IMG/VR virus record: IMGVR_UViG_3300045135_000709
Coordinates: 1 to 42,098 of that record
From: a virus
Reading direction: 5' to 3' (one strand)
Length of the DNA stretch: 42,098 bases
A program made the position numbers and the translations under genes. Positions 1-8,201 of the stretch are shown here, piece by piece (the stretch's first letter is position 1; every line of letters starts with the position of its first letter). The notes under the pieces are model-generated. The model was not told the origin of the DNA. It did no database searches and saw only the letters and a program-made list of their open reading frames with translations.

Positions 1-97
1 CTTTACATGTATGAGACCAGTGAACAAAATATTTCTTTGCGATTGCTGGATCTAACCAAACGTCTGGTACATCCCAATGTGCTAATACTGCCGCCAT
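1..97 (-). CDS. 5' end of an unidentified protein, cut by the left window edge
   Basis: An ATG at 97-95 opens a frame that stays open to the window edge and encodes 32 residues beginning MAAVLAHWDVPDVW. It starts one base after the stop codon of the upstream 86-residue gene, so the two are probably translated from the same message. I do not recognise the fragment. It does not resemble the start of T4 gp67, gp68 or gp21, which would be expected downstream of gp20 in T4. Confidence 0.6.
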   Translation of the reverse strand, partial: MAAVLAHWDVPDVWLDPAIAKKYFVHWSHTCK

Positions 98-98
98 G

Positions 99-359
99 TT
101 AACCCTCTAAAATCTGTCGTAGTGTACCATCTAGACCTTCGTCTAGTTCTTTTTTGAAAGCAATCACTTCATTGAAATCAAAGCGATATTCGGGATTACC
201 ACCAGTCACACCTGTGAAACTGATAGTGCCGTCTTCGTTATATGTAATTTCAGGATCTGATAGTATCTTACAGTTAAGACGACCATCTTGAACAACGAAA
301 AGAATTTCGTCGGGCGTTTTGCCGATTACATCAGCGGCTTGTTGTAAAGTTAATTCCAT
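99..359 (-). CDS. small hypothetical protein (86 aa)
   Basis: An 86-residue acidic protein, start MELTLQQAADVIGKTPDEIL. I do not recognise a family. The N-terminal 20 or so residues have a helix-turn-helix-like pattern (TLQQAADVIGKTPDEIL), as in small DNA-binding or excisionase-like proteins, but the rest looks like a short beta-rich segment followed by an acidic helix, so no function is assigned. The ATG is preceded by GGAGATGAAAC, giving a good ribosome binding site. It lies directly downstream of a strong terminator (371-398), so it either depends on read-through or has its own unseen promoter. It is followed after one base by the truncated gene at the left edge. Confidence 0.65.
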   Translation of the reverse strand: MELTLQQAADVIGKTPDEILFVVQDGRLNCKILSDPEITYNEDGTISFTGVTGGNPEYRFDFNEVIAFKKELDEGLDGTLRQILEG

Positions 360-370
360 GTTTCATCTCC

Positions 371-398
371 AAAAAAGAGGGGGAGAAGATCTCCCCCT
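371..398 (-). terminator. strong intrinsic (Rho-independent) terminator
   Basis: On the minus strand a perfect 9-bp stem (AGGGGGAGA paired with TCTCCCCCT, plus-strand 390-398 with 378-386) closes a 3-base TCT loop and is followed by CTTTTTT. It starts 13 bases after the stop codon of the 655-residue gene, so it should end the long late transcript through the portal, collagen-like and 655-residue genes. Confidence 0.9.
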
Positions 399-410
399 TT
401 CAATTACTAC

Positions 411-2378
411 TTATGGGTTGCTATAGTTTCGTTCTACCGCTGAGATCACAGACACAGGGTTGTTATCCACCTGTGCGATCGTAGCAGTCTGTTCTACCCA
501 TTGACCAGAGTTCAATCCGATTGCTCGAACGTTAATAGCAACGTTTTCACCCGACACTCGGTCTTTCTGAGTGTTACCGTCATATGCGTATGAGAACACT
601 AACTCGTCACTTGCATTCACCGTTCTTTCAGATCCTGGATAGAGCGTTGGAGTAGCAAGTAATGATACAACACCACCAGAGTTTTCTACTGGAGTACCCG
701 CAGAGTCTACCAACAACGCCGAAGGCGAGTTGATTGGGTGAGTACGAATAATGCCGCCTGCTATTGTTTCATTCACAAGAGTTGGTGTATCGTCCAATGT
801 AATTACAGCAAAGTTGCTCGAATCGAAGATCGAAGTGACACCGTAGATTGTGTTGTTGACAGCCTGAGTAGCACCAACCAATCGGAAGTATGCATCAGTC
901 GCCGCATTTGTAATTGTATTCAAACCATCAGGAGTACCAGTTCTTAACAAAGGTGTGGTAGAGAATCCAGTCAACACAACGTTTGCACTGTCTTTAGTTG
1001 CATCAGATGCCGCCGTACCTACGTTTGCCAACTGAACCGAAGTACCCGTGTATGAACGAGTGTAGTCGTAGTATACGAATGCTTTAGCATTATCACTGTC
1101 AGCCAAGATATCATTAGAGAATGAGATCGTTACTGTTGCAGAGAATGGGAACGACTGTAATGCATTGTTAACCGTGTCACGCAACTGAGTGTTGTTCACG
1201 TCAGCAGGACGAATGTTAATGATTGCGGTACCAGTTTTAGTACCACTTTGATCAAGGTTAGTTGCAAGTTTCGTGGTCAAAGTAGGACCAACGAATGCAA
1301 GCAATTCGTCTTGAAGTTTACCGTTTTTAGCAGTACCCGAAGCAAATTCAATATCAGAATCTTGACGCAACTGATATTGTACCCAAGAATACAATTCTTG
1401 GTTAGACAACTGAGAAACAGTTGGTGAAGTTGCATCGATCTTGATACCAAAGTTGAAAGGACCACCCAACAAGTCTTGAGTGTAGCCAAACGTGTTTGAT
1501 GCTTCATCAGCGGCTAAGTATTCGATCGTAGGACCATCACCTTGCTGAGAATATTTCTGAGTAACAGCAGATGCCGCCGCAATAACAGCATCAGTTACGT
1601 TAGCACCGTCACGATCCTTGATGTTCAAGTCTTCGCCTTCTACAAGCGGGAATCGCTGTGTGTTGTAGGGAAGAGTTGTACCTGCACTAAGACCAATGTC
1701 AGTCGTATCAGTCTGATCAAAAGTCCAAGCAATTGAAGATTGGGGTGCTTCGTATGGAGCCGAACGAATGTACAGACGTAGAATATCACCACGACGATCA
1801 AAGTTCGGAGTCTCATCACCGTTTGAATCTAAGTAAGTCAATACAGCTTGGTTAACTTCACCTGCATACCCATAGTCAAAAGGACCCGCAGTAGACGTAC
1901 CGTCAGCCGAATCAAAGAATGCATAGTAAACTTTATGCTGATTAATTGTCGCTGAGTTTTCTTGAGTAGGTTCACCTTGAATGTTACCCAACGAAATCGT
2001 ACCCAAGTACTCACGCAACAAAGTTGAGTTGTTGGTTGCATATTCACGCCAACCACCAGTACGTAACAATGAACGAGATGAATCGTCAGCGGGTGACCAT
2101 CCAAAACGCCATTCGAACTGTTCGGGCGTAATAGCGATAAGTGGAAAAGGATAAGCGATCAGTTCTTTGTTGTTCGTATCGTTTTTCCACTCTTCTTTTA
2201 AAAATGAGTATAATGCTTGGTGAGTTACACCATCATTAGACAACACCAAATTCGAAGGATCGGGTGATGCCGAATTGTTTCTGATTTTAATTGTTCGAGC
2301 CGCAGTGTCAATATAGATGTTCTGTGAAGAATCAGATGCGGCATCCAACAAGAAATCTGGATCTGTGATGATTGCCAT
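411..2378 (-). CDS. probable virion structural protein (655 aa), marine T4-like type
   Basis: A 655-residue protein starting MAIITDPDFLLDAAS. The first 115 residues carry a compact conserved-looking block (DGVTHQALYSFLKEEWK, then ITPEQFEWRFGW and LLRTGGWREY). I recall this from structural proteins of T4-like cyanophages and related marine phages, but no biochemical function is known to me. The remainder is Thr/Ser/Asn-rich with alternating hydrophobic residues and is probably beta-rich. No signal peptide or membrane segment is visible. Its ATG is preceded by CTAGGAGA, a strong ribosome binding site, and 40 bases upstream is a perfect TATAAATA late promoter (2418-2425). It ends just before a strong terminator. 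A virion or fibre role is inferred from context. Confidence 0.75.
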   Translation of the reverse strand: MAIITDPDFLLDAASDSSQNIYIDTAARTIKIRNNSASPDPSNLVLSNDGVTHQALYSFLKEEWKNDTNNKELIAYPFPLIAITPEQFEWRFGWSPADDSSRSLLRTGGWREYATNNSTLLREYLGTISLGNIQGEPTQENSATINQHKVYYAFFDSADGTSTAGPFDYGYAGEVNQAVLTYLDSNGDETPNFDRRGDILRLYIRSAPYEAPQSSIAWTFDQTDTTDIGLSAGTTLPYNTQRFPLVEGEDLNIKDRDGANVTDAVIAAASAVTQKYSQQGDGPTIEYLAADEASNTFGYTQDLLGGPFNFGIKIDATSPTVSQLSNQELYSWVQYQLRQDSDIEFASGTAKNGKLQDELLAFVGPTLTTKLATNLDQSGTKTGTAIINIRPADVNNTQLRDTVNNALQSFPFSATVTISFSNDILADSDNAKAFVYYDYTRSYTGTSVQLANVGTAASDATKDSANVVLTGFSTTPLLRTGTPDGLNTITNAATDAYFRLVGATQAVNNTIYGVTSIFDSSNFAVITLDDTPTLVNETIAGGIIRTHPINSPSALLVDSAGTPVENSGGVVSLLATPTLYPGSERTVNASDELVFSYAYDGNTQKDRVSGENVAINVRAIGLNSGQWVEQTATIAQVDNNPVSVISAVERNYSNP

Positions 2379-2417
2379 TTGTTATTTTCTCCTAGTAGGA
2401 TGTTGTGTGCGCACAGT

Positions 2418-2425
2418 TATTTATA
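2418..2425 (-). promoter_or_regulatory. late promoter, TATAAATA, for the 655-aa gene
   Basis: The minus strand reads TATAAATA exactly, the T4 late -10 element. It lies in the short gap between the collagen-like gene and the 655-residue gene, about 40 bases before that gene's ATG. Confidence 0.75.
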
Positions 2426-2426
2426 A

Positions 2427-3524
2427 TTAAGAGTATGTCAAACTCAATCGATCATCCCAAACTTTTGTAAATTCGGCAGTTCCATCTGCCCAAATAATTT
2501 CGTAATCATCACCAGATTGTTGATCAACTCGTTTAATACGCCATTTAGCCTCAGATGTAGCAGTACCCGGTAATGCTTCACCGATATAAATGTAGTTTCC
2601 TACAGTATCAATCAATCTGTTATATTGTACTTCCAAATCTGCTTTCAACCTGTCTAATATGTTTACAAAAGATTCAACAATAAATTTCTTCTTTGTTGGA
2701 TCGTATATCAAAATACTATCACCAACAATCGAAGAAAGTCTCGTTTTATCAACGTCTGCATTATCAAGTATCTTATACGAACCACCACCGCCAAGAGACG
2801 CTAATGATTTCTGAACATTTGCTAATGTTCTTTCCACATTCTGATTGACGACTGTTGTGTTTTCTGTCAATCGTTCGTTAAACTGTTTTACTGCTTCTTC
2901 AAACTCGGTGCGATAGTCTTTACCGTCATCACCTTTGGGACCTTGAGGACCTACTTCGCCTCGTTCGCCTTTGTCCCCTTTATCTCCTTTGTCACCTTTG
3001 GGTCCTTTCTCGCCCCTAGGTCCTGTATCGCCCTTGGGTCCAGCTGGTCCCACAGGACCGGGCAATCCATCAGCACCCTGTAAACCATCAGCTCCCCGTA
3101 AACCCTGAAGCCCTCTTTCACCTCTCTCACCACGAGGTCCTTGAATGCCTTGATCGCCTTTCTCACCCTTGTCACCCTTGGGACCTATCTCCCCTTTGTC
3201 ACCTTTCGGTCCTTCAGGTCCTGCAATTCCTGCATCGCCTTTTTCTCCCTTTGGACCTTGTGGACCGACATCGCCTGTATCTCCCTTATCGCCCTTGGGT
3301 CCAGTCTCGCCTCGTTCACCCTTCTCACCTTTATCGCCTTTAACTCCTTTGTCGCCTTTTGGACCTTTTTCTCCACGAGCACCTTGAGGACCACGAGCAC
3401 CTTCTGGTCCTTCTTTCATACTCAGTTCTTCAAGACGTGCTTCAATAATCTCTTTTTGTTTCTTTAACTGTTCTTTCGTGTAGGCAAGAGCAAAAGCAGT
3501 CGATATTGTATCAATCTTGTTCAT
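2427..3524 (-). CDS. collagen-like fibre protein with 55 uninterrupted Gly-X-Y triplets
   Basis: A 365-residue protein in three parts. Residues 1-38 are a helical, Lys/Glu-rich head ([18 protein letters not shown]), probably coiled coil. Residues 39-203 are 55 perfect Gly-X-Y triplets with no interruption. Residues 204-365 begin with a second helical stretch ([16 protein letters not shown]) and end in a small probable beta domain that could be a trimerisation or receptor-facing tip. Proline is mostly at X (GPK, GPQ) and only once at Y (GLP, residues 153-155). Lysine fills Y in 22 triplets, often in KGD or KGE pairs, which are known to stabilise collagen helices by interchain salt bridges. The ATG overlaps the 3' end of the portal gene by 14 bases. 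Phage collagen-like proteins are usually fibres. Here the attachment point, head or tail, is unknown. Confidence 0.93.
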   Translation of the reverse strand: MNKIDTISTAFALAYTKEQLKKQKEIIEARLEELSMKEGPEGARGPQGARGEKGPKGDKGVKGDKGEKGERGETGPKGDKGDTGDVGPQGPKGEKGDAGIAGPEGPKGDKGEIGPKGDKGEKGDQGIQGPRGERGERGLQGLRGADGLQGADGLPGPVGPAGPKGDTGPRGEKGPKGDKGDKGDKGERGEVGPQGPKGDDGKDYRTEFEEAVKQFNERLTENTTVVNQNVERTLANVQKSLASLGGGGSYKILDNADVDKTRLSSIVGDSILIYDPTKKKFIVESFVNILDRLKADLEVQYNRLIDTVGNYIYIGEALPGTATSEAKWRIKRVDQQSGDDYEIIWADGTAEFTKVWDDRLSLTYS

Positions 3525-5202
3525 TGAGTTTAGCCATATACCTTGTCAATTCTTCAACTAATTCATCTTCATGTGATGGTATGTACTTCTCTTGTTTTGG
3601 TTTTTCTTCTGGTTTTGGCTTTTCTTCTTGCTTCGGCTGATCGGGTACTACCTGAACAGGAACTGGTTTTGGTTCGGGTGGTTGTGCCGCCGCCGCTTTT
3701 TCCTCTTCGTCAGGTATCTCACCCGAATCTTCTTCTTTCTTAATCTGCTTCTTCATATCTTCAATTTCTTCATCGCTGAATTGAAGAACGTTCTTCATTA
3801 CCCATTCTTTGCTGAAATACTCACCAACGTACTGAGTCGCATCGTTAAGAAGTGCCATACGATTTTGAAATATCTCTGCGTCTTTCAGTTCAGTGAAATG
3901 GTTATCTTTCAGATAGTCAACGTAGATATCATCTTTCCACTCTTCCCAATCTTGAACGGTGATGATGTTCTTTAGAATAAGTTGCTTCTTGAGAATACCC
4001 AAAAATACTTGAGAGAATCTTCTACGAAGTCTATCAATGAACTTCTGAAACTTCACTTCGTCTCGTGAAATCTCAGTTGATCGACCAAGAGAGAAGTTTG
4101 CTTCTTGTTCGAGACGATTCACTGGGACATTGAGTGATCGATACAATCGTTTTTGGAAATAAATTATATCATCGATCTGTCCCAGATTCTCGCCACCCGG
4201 CAGTGTTGAGATCTCTGTACCACGACCATTCTCACGTCGAGGCAACCAAAAGTCTTCAAGCATTGACATGTGCTTACGGTCGTCTTTCAGTTGTCCTGTG
4301 TTCGCATCGTAGACAAGTTTGTTACGATACTTGGTCATGATATCTTTCATATACTGATCAGCCTTACCACGAGGTAAGTTACCCACATCAATATAGAATA
4401 TACGTCTTTCAGGTGCACGTGCAAGTCGATAGATGACCAATGAGTCTTCCATCATGCGCAACTGATTGATTGGTTTTAATGCTTTGTGTAAATGAGATAC
4501 GACTTTCTTTTTAGACTCATCAAGCAAACCGGATGTTACGTAACTAACAGCATCAGTCGATATCTTGACACCCGTGACACCACTTGCTCCAGGTTTCTCT
4601 TCGAAGATATAGTATTCGTCGACTGTGTCAACCGTTTTAACACCAGTTTTAGGATCTTTCTTGTACTTGACATCCTTTACTTTACGAATTTTAGCGGCAT
4701 CGATATTACGAATCTCTTGAATACCCGCTTTTACATTCGACTCATTAACAAGCAAGTGGTGGACAATACGACCATCAATATACCAAGACTTGAACATCTC
4801 ATACGCCAAGTCATTGAACTTGAGCATACCAACAATGTTTTCAAACTCTTCTTGTATACTCTCTTTAATCTTATCAGGTGCTTCAATTTCGTCTAACTTA
4901 AGTTCGACTGACGATTCAAGTTCAGAAGTTACAATTGCTTCGTTTACAATTTCATCGATCGCCATATCGACTTCGGTGTTCATAGAAACACCACGATAAC
5001 GCATGATAAGTTCTGCGTTGTCTTTTGACTGATCTTCACCTATGTTTACATACTGACCATAATGACCTGCGCCAGTATTAATATAGCCCGCACCGTCTAC
5101 ATCAGTAGGCGGCACGACAGACGGAAGCATTTTTTTAGCCTCTTTTTTAGTCGCTCTTTTTAATTCAAAACCAAATAATTTTAAAATGCTTTCGTCTGCC
5201 AT
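3511..5202 (-). CDS. gp20: portal vertex protein of the head (T4 gp20 family)
   Basis: Recognised as the T4 gp20 portal: the dodecameric ring at one head vertex through which DNA is packaged and to which the neck joins. At 563 residues it is a little longer than T4 gp20 (524). The N-terminal region ([20 protein letters not shown], then [14 protein letters not shown]-like sequence) and the core block around residues 325-395 ([38 protein letters not shown]) are family hallmarks. The extra length lies in a low-complexity Pro/Glu/Lys/Gln tail at about residues 489-537, ahead of a final acidic helix. It follows gp19 across a 59-base gap holding a hairpin and a weak late-promoter-like sequence. The start has AGGA just upstream. 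The 3' end overlaps the collagen-like gene. Confidence 0.97.
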   Translation of the reverse strand: MADESILKLFGFELKRATKKEAKKMLPSVVPPTDVDGAGYINTGAGHYGQYVNIGEDQSKDNAELIMRYRGVSMNTEVDMAIDEIVNEAIVTSELESSVELKLDEIEAPDKIKESIQEEFENIVGMLKFNDLAYEMFKSWYIDGRIVHHLLVNESNVKAGIQEIRNIDAAKIRKVKDVKYKKDPKTGVKTVDTVDEYYIFEEKPGASGVTGVKISTDAVSYVTSGLLDESKKKVVSHLHKALKPINQLRMMEDSLVIYRLARAPERRIFYIDVGNLPRGKADQYMKDIMTKYRNKLVYDANTGQLKDDRKHMSMLEDFWLPRRENGRGTEISTLPGGENLGQIDDIIYFQKRLYRSLNVPVNRLEQEANFSLGRSTEISRDEVKFQKFIDRLRRRFSQVFLGILKKQLILKNIITVQDWEEWKDDIYVDYLKDNHFTELKDAEIFQNRMALLNDATQYVGEYFSKEWVMKNVLQFSDEEIEDMKKQIKKEEDSGEIPDEEEKAAAAQPPEPKPVPVQVVPDQPKQEEKPKPEEKPKQEKYIPSHEDELVEELTRYMAKLNEQD

Positions 5203-5222
5203 ATGGATTCCTACAGTAATTT

Positions 5223-5249
5223 AACAAGGGAGTCTCTCGACTCCCTGTT
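5223..5249 (-). terminator. hairpin between gp19 and gp20, possible weak terminator
   Basis: The minus strand has a 7-bp stem AGGGAGT / ACTCCCT around a 6-base loop CGAGAG, extended by AAC/GTT pairs with one bulge. It follows the gp19 stop codon but only a weak T tract (TGTTAAATT) comes after it, so it may be a partial terminator or an RNA-processing or stability element that lowers gp20 relative to the abundant tube protein. Confidence 0.5.
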
Positions 5250-5256
5250 ATTTAGT
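5249..5256 (-). promoter_or_regulatory. weak late-promoter-like octamer (ACTAAATA) ahead of gp20
   Basis: ACTAAATA on the minus strand differs from TATAAATA at the first two positions. It lies about 47 bases upstream of the gp20 ATG, in the only sizeable gap of this cluster. Less certain than the exact matches. Confidence 0.35.
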
Positions 5257-5261
5257 ACCGC

Positions 5262-5789
5262 TTATGAAGTGGTGTTTGATTCCCAATATTGATATTCAAA
5301 CGTCACATCGAACGTTTCTACTTCACCCGCTTGGTCATACGACAAAGCGATTTCAGTAACAATACTTGGATATGCACCACGGAAGTTGTAACGCTTAATT
5401 ACTGATTCGTCACGATCTAACTGATCAACAATCAAGTCGACTTGATAGTCAGCAGGATTGACCAAACCAGTGTTAGCAGAATGAGCATTGATACCATTCA
5501 TCCAACGCTCCATAGCGTCACGTACTTCAAAGCCAGTGTCGTTCAAGATCGTAACCGTCCATGGATCGAACGAGCGATCACCCGCTACTTTCAAAATGCG
5601 ACCCCGAAAAGGTACTTCGAGGTTCGCAATGTTTGAAGCAGGCAAGTTTGCCGCACGACACATGAATGACGATAACTCTGCATCTCCGCCAGCATAACCA
5701 GGAAAGTTGAGAGTAACCTTGAACAGGTTTGCACGAGCGCCACCGCCACGCAGTTTTGCTTTAAAATCATCGACTCCTAAAATAGCCAT
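5262..5789 (-). CDS. gp19: tail tube protein (T4 gp19 family)
   Basis: A 175-residue protein, close to the 163 residues of T4 gp19, that polymerises as stacked hexameric rings to form the inner tail tube. The N-terminal block (NLFKVTLNFPGYAGG, then FMCRAANLPASNI, PFRGRILKVAGDRSFDPWTV) is typical of T4-like tubes, as is the helix ERWMNGINAH that follows. It sits between sheath (gp18, 13 bases upstream) and portal (gp20), exactly as in T4. GGAG lies ahead of the ATG. It presumably shares the gp18 late promoter at 7636-7643. A hairpin follows its stop codon. Confidence 0.93.
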   Translation of the reverse strand: MAILGVDDFKAKLRGGGARANLFKVTLNFPGYAGGDAELSSFMCRAANLPASNIANLEVPFRGRILKVAGDRSFDPWTVTILNDTGFEVRDAMERWMNGINAHSANTGLVNPADYQVDLIVDQLDRDESVIKRYNFRGAYPSIVTEIALSYDQAGEVETFDVTFEYQYWESNTTS

Positions 5790-5802
5790 TTGTCATCTCT
5801 CC

Positions 5803-7575
5803 TTATGCTAGACCAACTACTTCGTCAAAGTCTACGCCAGTTCGAACTGCTACGAAACTTAGAGTCACGTAGTTGATTGAACGTGCGGGCTTGACGTAAA
5901 TATCAGCCACAAATTGGTTTGTATCAATGATCTGAGACGTGTTGTTTGTTTCGTCACAAACTACACGGAAGTCAGTGATACCTCTTCTGCCCTGAATTTC
6001 ACGTAAGAATGGCTCAACAATGTTAACGAACTCGGAACGAGTAAACTCATCGTTGAATTCAAACATAACTTGCTGTGCCGCCGCTTTGATTGCTCGCTCC
6101 ATCACTAAGAACAAACGACGAACGTTGATTCGGTCGAATGCTGAAGGACGAGTCAATCGAGTTTTATCACCGTAAAGCAATACACCCTGTCCAGGAATGT
6201 TTGCAATCGGGTTGATACCTACTTTGTACAACTTATCTCTTTGAGACTTAGTTGGACTCCATGCTAACGAAGACGTTCCAAAGTATTGTCCTCTTCGATT
6301 ACCCGCAGGTGAGAACCAAGGTGCGGCAACAAAGTCAGTTGCACCCATGATACCCGCAGTAGAAGACGCCGCTGGAATGAACACGTACTTGTCATTGTAC
6401 TTATCGTAGACTTTTAGATAGTTGTTGTCCACAATCAGATACGAAGATGAAGGTAGAGTCGCCGCAAATGTGGTCAAGTTATCCACAATGTCAGTCGTAT
6501 TGTTAATATTAACAACATCATCTCTGGCAGGTGATGCTACCACAACACAGTCTTTTCGGAAAGAACGAGCAGTCGTTTCTAGATCATCGATAATGTCTTT
6601 CTGATCTGCCGCAGAACCAAGTCCAGGAGCAATCAAGAAATCTACCTGAATCTGATCTTCATCTTCGTACTGATCAAAACCAATGATGTATTCTTGTTTC
6701 GTTAATGCACCCGATGGTTGAGTACCACCATTGAACGCTGTCGTAGTAACCGTTCGAGTAACTTCCCAACCTTTAAAGTTGCTTGCAGTATTGGTCGTCG
6801 GATATTTTGAACCCGCACTTGCCGCCCAAACGTATGATGAGCGTCTGTTCAATACATCAAGAATGAAGTTAGTAGAACCGTTTTCTGTCTTAGCATCAGT
6901 TGCAAGTGAAACGTAGGGGAATGTTTCAAGAACATTTCCTGGAGTTCCTGTGAAGTTACCGTCTTCATCAATGATGATTACGTGCGCTTCGTCGTATGCC
7001 AAAGCCGCACTGTCTGCACGTTCTGATACATAAGTAGAAGTTCCTGGTGCACCATCAAAGTTTGACGCATAAGTCCAACCATCAAATGCTGTATCACTTG
7101 CAGAAGCGGGGCAGATAGAAATCTTTAATGAGTTGCCTGCTTCACCTGGATATTTTGCAATAAATCGGTGAGTGTTTGCAAGACCTGATTGAGATGCGTT
7201 CCAATCAGCCTCGTTCTCAACCAATTGTACTCCACCAGTTGTTGCACCTTCTAAGGTGAAAGAAGCGGCGTCTGAATCGATTGCATTTCTGTGCTTAGTC
7301 GTACTTACACCACGAGTCACATAAAGACTGCCAGTGTACTTAAGAAATTGTGCCGCAGACAAAAAGTCTACGTTGTTGCTGTCGGCAACAAGCGTTGGTG
7401 ATCCAAAGTTTGCAACAAGTTCTGCTTCGTTTCCTACCAGAACGGGTTGATTCGCTGGACCCCAGTTAAAATCACCTACCATTGCTCCAGTTGAAGAAGT
7501 AACCGCAGGCACAATACCTGAGAGGTCGACTTCTCGAACTATAACAGCGGGTGACTCGGATGGTAATAGTGCCAT
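5803..7575 (-). CDS. gp18: contractile tail sheath protein (T4 gp18 family)
   Basis: A 590-residue sheath subunit (T4 gp18 is 659). The start is ALLPSESPAVIVREVDLSGI, followed by SSTGAMVGDFNWGPANQPVLV, the standard sheath opening. The C-terminal 140 residues (GVLLYGDKT, INVRRLFLVMERAIKAAAQQ, then FVADIYVKPARSINYVTLSF) form the conserved sheath domain that carries the strand exchanged between subunits. The middle, about residues 100-330, is the variable outer domain. The gene has its own exact late promoter (7636-7643) and AGGA before the ATG, fitting high expression with gp19. It is separated from gp17 by the inserted oxygenase gene. Confidence 0.97.
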   Translation of the reverse strand: MALLPSESPAVIVREVDLSGIVPAVTSSTGAMVGDFNWGPANQPVLVGNEAELVANFGSPTLVADSNNVDFLSAAQFLKYTGSLYVTRGVSTTKHRNAIDSDAASFTLEGATTGGVQLVENEADWNASQSGLANTHRFIAKYPGEAGNSLKISICPASASDTAFDGWTYASNFDGAPGTSTYVSERADSAALAYDEAHVIIIDEDGNFTGTPGNVLETFPYVSLATDAKTENGSTNFILDVLNRRSSYVWAASAGSKYPTTNTASNFKGWEVTRTVTTTAFNGGTQPSGALTKQEYIIGFDQYEDEDQIQVDFLIAPGLGSAADQKDIIDDLETTARSFRKDCVVVASPARDDVVNINNTTDIVDNLTTFAATLPSSSYLIVDNNYLKVYDKYNDKYVFIPAASSTAGIMGATDFVAAPWFSPAGNRRGQYFGTSSLAWSPTKSQRDKLYKVGINPIANIPGQGVLLYGDKTRLTRPSAFDRINVRRLFLVMERAIKAAAQQVMFEFNDEFTRSEFVNIVEPFLREIQGRRGITDFRVVCDETNNTSQIIDTNQFVADIYVKPARSINYVTLSFVAVRTGVDFDEVVGLA

Positions 7576-7635
7576 AGTCGTGTCCTTTTTTCGTTAACAT
7601 GAATAAGATATCATAATACGAATATTCAATACGTT

Positions 7636-7643
7636 TATTTATA
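7636..7643 (-). promoter_or_regulatory. late promoter, TATAAATA, for gp18
   Basis: An exact TATAAATA on the minus strand in the 80-base gap upstream of the sheath gene, about 61 bases before its ATG. Just downstream are two CGTATT copies flanking a GAATATTC palindrome; their role, if any, is unknown. Confidence 0.75.
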
Positions 7644-7655
7644 ACTTATTGATTT

Positions 7656-8201
7656 TCAAACATACCAGCTAACGAGAACGATACGATGACCTTGCTCTAC
7701 TTGTGATACTCCATGACGTGTGGCATTGTCATAGATTAAACTTTCACCGGGTTTTAATTTTGGAGTACATGGAATTTCTGACTTTCTGTGTACCGAACCT
7801 GTTCTTTGAATATAACTACCTTCAATTGCAGGCAAATCATAGTGTTTGTCCCACACCAAAGTTTCTCCGCCTATCAGATCTTTTTCTTCGATCAATGTGA
7901 TTACTGTCTTAGTTACTCTACTTACGTTGTCGGTGTGTACACGAGTCCAAGAATAAGGAACATATTTTAAGAAGTAATGTGTTTGATTAGTGTATCCATA
8001 TCGATCTTTCATATATCGATCAATCGAAACAGTCGCCGCATTCTCTTTTTTATTTTTTGAATCGACGTTTAATTTTTCGACATAAAATAAAGAATAGTCT
8101 TGCTGTGCATAATTTACAGGAAGATTGTTGTAAAGATCCCAAGCAGACTGCAATTGCTCTGCATTTAGTATTTTTCTTTTATAGAAGTTCTTGTATTGCA
8201 T
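7656..8201 (-). CDS. 2OG-Fe(II) oxygenase (prolyl 4-hydroxylase-like fold)
   Basis: A 181-residue 2-oxoglutarate- and Fe(II)-dependent dioxygenase. The full facial triad is visible: H89-x-D91 in RVHTDNVS and H163 in TRHGVSQVEQGHR, with R173 ten residues later to bind the 2OG carboxylate. The spacing and the tail GHRIVLVSWYV are characteristic of the P4H-like 2OG-FeII_Oxy_3 group. There is no signal peptide, so it acts in the cytoplasm. Its ATG overlaps the gp17 stop (TAATG), placing it in the packaging operon, between genes 17 and 18 that are adjacent in T4. Its substrate is unknown. Related genes are common in marine T4-like phages. Peptidyl side chains of a virion protein are one possibility, nucleic acid or small molecules others. 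Confidence 0.9.
   Translation of the reverse strand: MQYKNFYKRKILNAEQLQSAWDLYNNLPVNYAQQDYSLFYVEKLNVDSKNKKENAATVSIDRYMKDRYGYTNQTHYFLKYVPYSWTRVHTDNVSRVTKTVITLIEEKDLIGGETLVWDKHYDLPAIEGSYIQRTGSVHRKSEIPCTPKLKPGESLIYDNATRHGVSQVEQGHRIVLVSWYV

Noticed and set aside
3141-3467. Plus-strand frames opposite the collagen region
   Set aside because: They arise from the Gly-X-Y codon periodicity; the Ser/Pro/Leu-rich translations have no signal for expression, whereas the minus frame has 55 perfect triplets and overlaps gp20 normally.
2427-8201. Prolyl 4-hydroxylation of the collagen-like protein
   Set aside because: Only one of 55 triplets has Pro at Y, the position hydroxylated in animal collagens, so this specific version of the hypothesis is weak even though a 2OG oxygenase is nearby.
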